A stretch of DNA of 64,000 nt, from positions 1-64,000 of IMG/VR virus record IMGVR_UViG_3300022723_000184, one strand, 5' to 3'. This stretch comes from a virus. Position numbers and translations under genes: made by a program. Shown in pieces: positions 46,858 to 53,746 of this stretch. Numbering within the stretch: the stretch's first letter is position 1; every line of letters begins with the position of its first letter. A model generated the notes under the pieces. The model worked only from the letters and a program-made list of their open reading frames with translations, did no database searches and had not been told where the DNA came from.

Positions 46858-49800
46858 ATGAAGGCGACGGTCGGTCAACTTCTGGTGAACGACGCACTCC
46901 CGGAGGACATGCGGGACTACCAAATGGTCCTCGACAAAAAGGGTGTGCGGAATCTCATGGCCGACCTGGCCCGTAAGCACCCGGAGGATTACCGGGAGGT
47001 CAGCCACAAGCTCTCACAGATCGGTTGGCGTTCGGCCCAGGAATCCGGCGGCTACAGCTTCGGCTTGGAGCACATGCTCAAAAGCAAGACCGGCCGAGAG
47101 ACCCGCCAACGCATCCAGAAAAAGATCAACGAGATCCTCGCCGACGACCGGCTCACCGACGAGCAGCGTGAGCAGCTGATCCTCAAGCACATCGGCAAGG
47201 AACGCGAGGCCATGCAGTCGGGGATCTTCGACGAGGCCCGCGCCGCGAAGAACCCGCTGGCCATGCAGGTGTTGGGCTCGGGCCGCGGCAACCCGATGAA
47301 CCTGTCGAGCCTGTTGGGCTCGGACCTGCTGTACACCGACCAGCGTGACCGGCTGATTCCGATCCCCGTGCTCCGCAGTTACAGCGAGGGCCTGAGCCCC
47401 GCCGAGTACTGGGCCGGGACCTACGGCGCCCGCAAGGGCGTGATGTGTTTGGCTAAAGGAACTCAGGTGCTGATGGCCGATTACACGGACAAGCCGATCG
47501 AGAAGGTGAAACCTGGTGACTGGGTGATGGGATCTGATCGTCAAGGGCGGATGACGCCTGTGAGGGTTATCCGTCGTTACTACAACGGTGTGCAGCCTTG
47601 CTACCGCTACCGATTTCGCAAAAATAGTTGCCGTTTGCCGTCCTCGCATCGAACACTCGTGGCGACCGAAAAGCATAAGGTCCTTGCCACCGTAAAAGCC
47701 GGACGACCCGGTTCAACCTATGCACACCGGTCAATCTACGTCCCGACACCATTACCGCTTGAAGCGGCGCGTCTGCTTAAAAATCCAGTAAAGAATGAAT
47801 ACGTGGCGACGCCGGCGGCCGGGGAGGCGGGCGAGCAGTCCCGAGTGCGAGAACCGTCGGCCTTGTTGTATGGGTTGATGCTCGGCGACGGGTGTATGGC
47901 AGAATCGACCCGTGGGCGGTATTTGTTGTCGTGCAATGACCCGCTCCTTTTGGACGACCTGCGTGAGTACATCTCATTGTTCGACGTGTTTTTGGACAAA
48001 GCAGGCGGTGATAATTACAACTATACGCTGGCGGGCGATGGGGGGGCTGCGGTTGCGGTCGATTTGAAGACGCGTCTCGGCGAGAAATTGGCCCACGATA
48101 AGGAGCTTCCAGAGGGTTGTTTCGCATGGGACGATGTTTCGGTTGGTCAGTTGCTCGGAGGATTGTTTTCCACCGACGGCTCGATTACTGGCCGAAACGG
48201 TAACGCAACAATTAAGTTGACACTTTCTTCCCGGCGTATGGTGGAACAAGTGCAACGACTGTTGGAACTCCGGTTGGGTATATGGTCCGGCGGGCTGATC
48301 TTCACAGCTAAAGAAAAGAAGAAGAACGCAACGCACGACCAATGGGGTTTTGCGGTGTCACACGCTGCGTCGGTTGCCAGGTTTTTCGCGCGGGTCCCCT
48401 TGTACGGCAAGAAGAGGGTTCAGGCGAAGCGTATCGCGGCTACCATGAAACCGGACCACTCAAACGGGTCACCGGGGTTTAAGATCTACGATCGAGAACC
48501 GGCTGGCGAAATTGCTACATATGATTTGGAGGTTGATCACCCAGACCACCTGTTTGTGCTTTCTAGCGGCCTGGTCGTGTCCAACAGCACGAAGTTCGCC
48601 ACCCAGGAGGCGGGCTTCCTCTCTAAGCAGCTCAACCAGATGGGCCACCGCCTGGTGGTCACAGATGAGGACGGGGACGGCGAGCCCGATTCGCTCCGCG
48701 GCCTGCCGGTGGATGTCGACGACCCGGACTCCGCGGGAAGCCTGCTGGCCCACGACGCCGGCGGCTACAAGCGGAATACGGTGATCACGCCCAAGATCCT
48801 GCACAACCTTCGCCGCCAAGGTCTCAAGCGGATACTGGTCCGCAGCCCCACGGTCGGTGGTAGCCCTGAGGGTGGTATCTACAGCCGTGACGCCGGCGTC
48901 CGCGAGAAGGGCGGGCTCCCGGGTCGCGGCGAGAACATCGGCCTGGCCGCTGCCCAGGCGTTGTGTTTGTCTGGAGGGACGAGAGTCCAGATGGCCAACG
49001 GAGAGGTCAAAGCGGTGGAGGACGTTAAGCCCGGAGATGTAGTTCTGGGATGCAGTGTCGACGGGGTGTTGCGGCCTGTTCCTGTGCTTGACGCTTGTTT
49101 CAGCGGCATTAAATCGTGTGTGAAGGCCCTGTTCAGGCGGGGCACGGGTAAGGCCGCCAAAGACAATCTGCTAGAGCTGGTCGCGACTCCAGAGCACAAA
49201 ATACTCTCCGAGATTGTTGTTCGTTCGGGTAGGGGTTCGGTAAAACGTGTTCCTTACTTCGATCCGGTTGCCGTTCGCCCGCTCGGAACCAAAATCCCAC
49301 ATGAAAAGCGATCAGGGGGCGATCGGTTCTGCGCTAAACTGGCGTCGTCCTTTGACGATACCGGGCTTGGTGTTCAACCTTTAGCTTTTCTTTTGGGTCT
49401 GGTAATCGGTGATGGTTGCTATAGCGGATCAGCGAACTGCGTAGGGTTCAGCTGTTATGATCCGGTGCTCGCCGCTGACGTCGGTGCGTATCTCAAGCCG
49501 TTGAACTTCGAGATCAAAAACAACACGGATAACGAGTACCGCGTTGTCGATACAACGCACCGCCAAGTGAAGCGACGCGAAGATGGTAGCTGGTATCGCA
49601 GCCGTCTTATTGAGCTGCTTCGTGTCGAGGGAATGTTCGGGCAGACGAGCAGTATTAAGACTTTGCCGAAGTCCGTGCACTCGTGGGATAACGCGTCTGT
49701 GGCTGCGCTGATCGCCGGTCTGCTCGTAACGGACGGGTACGTGATATCGACGGGCGGTTTGGGGTTCGGATCGAACTCTAAGTGCTTGCTGGATGGCGTT

Positions 49801-52800
49801 CGGCAGCTTCTAGGGTTGCGGTGGGGCGTCTGGGGTTCGTCGGTTATATCTTCCACGAAGAAGCGTGCTGATGGTGATGAGTACGCCCCTAACTGGCGGT
49901 TTACGGTTAATCGCAGAGACGATGTTAATCTTCTTCGTTCTATTCTTCCTGTCGCTGGCGTGAAACGTGGTCGGCTAGACTCGCTGTTATCGAAGTGGAA
50001 CTCGAAACGGCGTTCGGCAAGAGGCGCGCCTAGAGTCAAGGGTCGGTGTACTCGTATTTCATTGGAACGGGTCGGCGAGTTGCCGACATACGACCTGTAC
50101 ATCGCACACCCTGATCACCTTTTCGTGTTGGCCAACGGACTGGTTGTTTCCAACTCCGAGCCCCTGAGTCAGGCTCAGCTTTGCCTTGCAGCAGGGACTC
50201 TAGTGCGGATGGCCGACTGGACGGTGAAACGGATCGAGCAGGTCCGGGCTGACGAACAAATCATGGGAGCCGACAAATCCGGGCGGCTGTTTCCGGTGCG
50301 CGTTGTCCGGGTCTACGACAACGGAGAGCGGGAGTGTGTTCGGACGGTATTCCGGGAAGCCAAAACGAAGCAACACGTCGATCTGGTCAGCACCGGAGAC
50401 CACAAACTCTTGTCCAAGACAAGGCATTGGGCGATACCGTCCGAGCGAGTGGAACACGGCGTGTTTCCGGTCGCCCGGAAATGTGTTGGCTACTCGGCCA
50501 AGATGCCGTTCGCGGTCGTAAACGATCACGGCTGTGCAGAACCGTTTGCCGGCCTGTGCGGTCTGCTGCTGGGTGATGGAGGGTATACTGTCAGCGTTCA
50601 CGGGGTTCACTGGTCTTGTTTCGAGCCGGACCTGGTGGAAGAGATGCAGCCTTACCTGGCAGGACTGGGTTTGAAGGCTACGAAGCTCCAAGGGCACGAA
50701 GGGCACGAAGGCTATTACCGAATCAGCCAGGTCGAAGACGCGATTCGGCAAGACCCGGAGACCGGACGAGTGCTGCCCGGAGACCGTAATCCGGCACTGA
50801 TCTGGTTGAAGCAGCACCGGATGTACGGCAAGTACGCACACGAGAAAGAGATTCCCGAGGAGATTTGGAGTTGGGACCAAAACTCGGTTGCACGATTGCT
50901 GGGCTGCCTGTTTGCGACAGACGGTAGCGTTTATCCGCCGACGCAGCGACCCGATGAACTCTATATCAACTTCAGCTCAACTTCTTTGGAGCTTGCGAAG
51001 CAGGTCAAGGAACTAATTCAGGTCCGCTTTGCGATTCATAGCTCGTCGATCGGAAGCCACAAGGGAAAACGCAAGCGGAAGCTTTATTCGTTCACGATCA
51101 CCCGCAAAGAACAGGTCAGACGGTTCGCGTCTCGGATCGCGGTTCCGGCGCGTAAAGGACAGATGCTGGCCGACTATCTGCCAAAACTCCAGGAAGACGA
51201 GTCCACCGAGTATTTCCATCGCCAGCGGCAGGAACCCGTGGGCACGGTTGCGACATACGATCTCGAAGTCGACCATCCGGACCATCTTTTCGTGCTGGCC
51301 AACGGTCTGATTGTTTCTAACTCGGCCAAGCACTCGGGCGGCGTGGCCGGCAGCGAGAAGGCGGTCTCCGGGTTCGACTACATCAACCAGCTGATCCAGG
51401 TGCCCAAGAAGTTCAAGGGTGGTGCGGCCCATGCCCAGGTCGACGGCATCGTGAGCCGGATCGAAGAGGCTCCGGCCGGTGGCAAGTACGTCGTGATCAA
51501 TAACGAGAAGCACTACGTCGGTCCGGACTTCTCGTTGAAGGTTAAGCGAGGCGACGAGATTGAGGCGGGCGACGTCCTGAGCGAGGGCATCCCGAACCCG
51601 TCGGAGGTCGTGCGCCACAAGGGCGTTGGCGAAGGTCGGCGGTACTTCACCCAGGCCTTCCGCCAGGCGATGCATGAAGCTGGGATACACGCCAGCCGCC
51701 GCAACGTGGAACTGTTGGGTCGGGGCCTGATCGACCATGTGCGGATGACGGATGAGTACGATCAGTACGTCCCGGACGATGTGGTACCCTACAGTGCACT
51801 GGAGCACCGGTGGCAACCCCGGGAAGGGAGCCGCCGGGTCCCGTACAAGCAGGCGGTTGGCAAGTACCTGGAGCGTCCGGTCCTCCACTACACGATCGGC
51901 ACGAAGATCCGGAAATCGATGCTCAAGGACTTCGAGGACTTCGGGGTCGAGGAGCTGGAGACCCATGACGAGCCGCCGCCGTTCGAGCCCGAGATGATCC
52001 GGGGCATGTACTCGGTCCAACACGATCCCGACTGGATGACCAGGATGTACGGCTCAGGCCAGAAGAAGAGCTTGCTGAGTGCCGTGCACCGTGGCGGGAC
52101 CAGTGACGAGCTGGGCACCTCGTTCGTCCCGGGCCTGGCCCGTGGCGTCGACTTCGGCCGGCAGGGCCTGGTCACGCCGCCCGCCCCACCCCAGAAGATG
52201 GGCAGCGACATGCAGAAGGAAGCGGAGGGCATGTGGGGAACCGGGGCCATCCCGGGCTCACCCAACTTCAACCTGCAGCAGCAGGCCCGCCAGTCGTACA
52301 ACGTCGGCAACAGCATGCTCAGCAGTATGCGTGGCGGCGGTGGCGTGGGTCCGGCAACGGCCGGCGACGCCAACCGGTTCCGACAGTACCTCTCGTCTTT
52401 CGCCGCTGCCCCCGGCCCCACCGGGGCACCTGCCGGTCAGGCTGCTGCGTCCGTGGCCCGCCCGGCGGCTGCTACGGCCGGCAGTGCCGCGACCGGCAAC
52501 GGCCTGACCACCGCCGACTGGCACGCGTGGAGTGCTGGACCGATGGGGGCGGGCGCCGCGACCAAGGCCGGGACCCGTCCGCTGGCCGCTGCTGCCCTGC
52601 GGTACGCACCGGCCGTGGCCAAGGCCCCGGGCATCCGCAACCTGGTGGGCGCTATGGCCCGGCCCTCGGCCGCCGCCCAGGCGTTGAGCGGGGTGAAGCC
52701 GCAGATGCCGGGCACCGTCTCGAAGTGGCTGCGGCCCGGCTACCACCAGTACGCGACCAAGGTCCTGGGTCAGTCCCACAACCTGGCTCAGGGTGCCGGC

Positions 52801-53604
52801 AAGTTCGGGCGGTTCGCGGGCAAGGCTGGGCGACTCGCTGGTCCGTTGGGCCTGGCGGTCGCCCCGCTGGAGTTCGGGATCCGTGGCGGCAGCGAGCTTT
52901 ACGACATGGCCACGGGTCAGGACACCTTCGGGAACATGGTCGACCAGCGGCTGCGGGACGCTGGCAACTGGCAGGGGCCGACGGGTTATGCGGGCGCCGT
53001 GCTCAACACACCGTTCAGTCCGTCGAGCGTGGCGGCCTTGGGCAAAGCCAAATACGACCTGGCGATGGCCCCCATCCAATCGTTTGCCCAACGACGCCAA
53101 TCGCTGGCCGCGGGCAACCGGCTCAACGAGCAGCTGGCCGAGAACCGCGAGGCGGCGGGTGGCGTCGACGAGCTGCTGCAGCACGCTCCGAAGGACATCG
53201 CCAGCCGGTACGCCCGGAAATACGTGGACGACACGCCCTGGTACGGTCTGGGCGGGTTCAATCCGTTCGTGAACGATCAGGGCCGCATGACGTGGGTCGA
53301 CAAGGGGACCGGCGAGGAAGCTGGTTCCGGGGCCATGCAGGCGATCGAGCAGGTCAAACAGCAGAACCAAGATCGTGAAGCGGCACAGGAGGCCGCGAGG
53401 TACGCGAGGCAAAAACCGCAGCAGGCCGCGGTGGTCCAGGCGAAACCGGCTGCTCCGGCACCCGCTCAAGAGGCCCGTGCGGCGTCGCTCCTCGGCAACC
53501 CGATCTACCGACAAGTGCTCAGCCAGGTCAGCGCCCAGAGCCCGGAAATGGGAGCGATGCTCCTGCTGTCAGGTGCCGATCCGTCTCATCTTATGGGCCG
53601 ATGA
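46858..53604 (+). CDS. RNA polymerase beta' C-terminal half with three inteins and a virion-like extension
   Basis: 2248 aa, about 1090 extein. CGGAGG precedes the ATG. Beta' landmarks: MKATVGQLLVNDALPE (TTVGR region), SYSEGLSPAEYWAGTYGARKGVM|STKFATQEAGFLSKQL (bridge-helix/trigger-loop motif FREGL..YF...HGARKGL.DTALKTA), GENIGLAAAQAL|SEPLSQAQL|SAKHSGG (GExVGxIAAQSxGEPxTQxTxxTFH), and FRQAMHEAGIHASRRNVELLGRGL (C-terminal Rpb1_5). Inteins occupy residues 197-576, 703-1099 and 1109-1488. From about residue 1785 a 460-aa Ala/Gly-rich tail resembles the structural proteins nearby, so the enzyme may be packaged. The last codons (SHLMGR) are encoded by repeat copy 4. Confidence 0.93.
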   Translation: MKATVGQLLVNDALPEDMRDYQMVLDKKGVRNLMADLARKHPEDYREVSHKLSQIGWRSAQESGGYSFGLEHMLKSKTGRETRQRIQKKINEILADDRLTDEQREQLILKHIGKEREAMQSGIFDEARAAKNPLAMQVLGSGRGNPMNLSSLLGSDLLYTDQRDRLIPIPVLRSYSEGLSPAEYWAGTYGARKGVMCLAKGTQVLMADYTDKPIEKVKPGDWVMGSDRQGRMTPVRVIRRYYNGVQPCYRYRFRKNSCRLPSSHRTLVATEKHKVLATVKAGRPGSTYAHRSIYVPTPLPLEAARLLKNPVKNEYVATPAAGEAGEQSRVREPSALLYGLMLGDGCMAESTRGRYLLSCNDPLLLDDLREYISLFDVFLDKAGGDNYNYTLAGDGGAAVAVDLKTRLGEKLAHDKELPEGCFAWDDVSVGQLLGGLFSTDGSITGRNGNATIKLTLSSRRMVEQVQRLLELRLGIWSGGLIFTAKEKKKNATHDQWGFAVSHAASVARFFARVPLYGKKRVQAKRIAATMKPDHSNGSPGFKIYDREPAGEIATYDLEVDHPDHLFVLSSGLVVSNSTKFATQEAGFLSKQLNQMGHRLVVTDEDGDGEPDSLRGLPVDVDDPDSAGSLLAHDAGGYKRNTVITPKILHNLRRQGLKRILVRSPTVGGSPEGGIYSRDAGVREKGGLPGRGENIGLAAAQALCLSGGTRVQMANGEVKAVEDVKPGDVVLGCSVDGVLRPVPVLDACFSGIKSCVKALFRRGTGKAAKDNLLELVATPEHKILSEIVVRSGRGSVKRVPYFDPVAVRPLGTKIPHEKRSGGDRFCAKLASSFDDTGLGVQPLAFLLGLVIGDGCYSGSANCVGFSCYDPVLAADVGAYLKPLNFEIKNNTDNEYRVVDTTHRQVKRREDGSWYRSRLIELLRVEGMFGQTSSIKTLPKSVHSWDNASVAALIAGLLVTDGYVISTGGLGFGSNSKCLLDGVRQLLGLRWGVWGSSVISSTKKRADGDEYAPNWRFTVNRRDDVNLLRSILPVAGVKRGRLDSLLSKWNSKRRSARGAPRVKGRCTRISLERVGELPTYDLYIAHPDHLFVLANGLVVSNSEPLSQAQLCLAAGTLVRMADWTVKRIEQVRADEQIMGADKSGRLFPVRVVRVYDNGERECVRTVFREAKTKQHVDLVSTGDHKLLSKTRHWAIPSERVEHGVFPVARKCVGYSAKMPFAVVNDHGCAEPFAGLCGLLLGDGGYTVSVHGVHWSCFEPDLVEEMQPYLAGLGLKATKLQGHEGHEGYYRISQVEDAIRQDPETGRVLPGDRNPALIWLKQHRMYGKYAHEKEIPEEIWSWDQNSVARLLGCLFATDGSVYPPTQRPDELYINFSSTSLELAKQVKELIQVRFAIHSSSIGSHKGKRKRKLYSFTITRKEQVRRFASRIAVPARKGQMLADYLPKLQEDESTEYFHRQRQEPVGTVATYDLEVDHPDHLFVLANGLIVSNSAKHSGGVAGSEKAVSGFDYINQLIQVPKKFKGGAAHAQVDGIVSRIEEAPAGGKYVVINNEKHYVGPDFSLKVKRGDEIEAGDVLSEGIPNPSEVVRHKGVGEGRRYFTQAFRQAMHEAGIHASRRNVELLGRGLIDHVRMTDEYDQYVPDDVVPYSALEHRWQPREGSRRVPYKQAVGKYLERPVLHYTIGTKIRKSMLKDFEDFGVEELETHDEPPPFEPEMIRGMYSVQHDPDWMTRMYGSGQKKSLLSAVHRGGTSDELGTSFVPGLARGVDFGRQGLVTPPAPPQKMGSDMQKEAEGMWGTGAIPGSPNFNLQQQARQSYNVGNSMLSSMRGGGGVGPATAGDANRFRQYLSSFAAAPGPTGAPAGQAAASVARPAAATAGSAATGNGLTTADWHAWSAGPMGAGAATKAGTRPLAAAALRYAPAVAKAPGIRNLVGAMARPSAAAQALSGVKPQMPGTVSKWLRPGYHQYATKVLGQSHNLAQGAGKFGRFAGKAGRLAGPLGLAVAPLEFGIRGGSELYDMATGQDTFGNMVDQRLRDAGNWQGPTGYAGAVLNTPFSPSSVAALGKAKYDLAMAPIQSFAQRRQSLAAGNRLNEQLAENREAAGGVDELLQHAPKDIASRYARKYVDDTPWYGLGGFNPFVNDQGRMTWVDKGTGEEAGSGAMQAIEQVKQQNQDREAAQEAARYARQKPQQAAVVQAKPAAPAPAQEARAASLLGNPIYRQVLSQVSAQSPEMGAMLLLSGADPSHLMGR
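47446..48585 (+). mobile_element. Intein 7 (beta', ARKGVM|STKFA trigger-loop site)
   Basis: 380 codons. CLAKGTQVLMADYTDK start, DHPDHLFVLSSGLVVSN end before Ser+1; penultimate Ser. Endonuclease motifs LYGLMLGDG and LLGGLFSTDG. Closely related to inteins 8 and 9. Confidence 0.92.
48964..50154 (+). mobile_element. Intein 8 (beta', AAQAL|SEPLSQ site)
   Basis: 397 codons. CLSGGTRVQMANGEVK start, HPDHLFVLANGLVVSN end before Ser+1. Endonuclease motifs LLGLVIGDG and LIAGLLVTDG. Confidence 0.92.
50182..51321 (+). mobile_element. Intein 9 (beta', SQAQL|SAKHSGG site)
   Basis: 380 codons. CLAAGTLVRMADWTVK start, HPDHLFVLANGLIVSN end before Ser+1. Endonuclease motifs LCGLLLGDG and LLGCLFATDG. Only nine extein codons (50155-50181) separate it from intein 8. 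Confidence 0.92.
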
Positions 53605-53638
53605 GCAGGCATTGCGATCTCGGTCAGTGTACCCTCAA
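53583..53638 (+). repeat. Dispersed gene-end element, copy 4
   Basis: The most diverged copy: GTCTCATC and the 6-bp hairpin with GATGAG are intact, and GGCATTGCG and GGTCAG are intact, but TATAAC reads TGTACC. A degraded palindrome (AAAAGCACTTTC) follows at 53637, as in copy 3. It overlaps the end of the beta' gene. Confidence 0.7.
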
Positions 53639-53686
53639 AAGCACTTTCGAAAAGACGTATGCCGACGCAAAGCCCCGAAGTAGAGC

Positions 53687-53716
53687 TTGGCAATCGTTTC
53701 AGAGCGGGTTTATAAT
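53687..53716 (+). promoter_or_regulatory. Sigma70-like promoter TTGGCA-18-TATAAT
   Basis: TTGGCA (53687-53692) and TATAAT (53711-53716), 18 bp apart and 31 bp before the ATG at 53747. The best consensus-like promoter in the window. It sits where repeat copy 4 has lost its TATAAC box. Confidence 0.7.
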
Positions 53717-53746
53717 CGCTGAGACGGACAAAATCAGGAGAGCGGC

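Noticed and set aside
33809-53604. Host chromosomal rpoB-rpoC
   Set aside because: The genes are split inside each subunit, separated by unrelated genes, lack ribosomal-protein neighbours and end in a virion-like tail, unlike cellular rpoBC.
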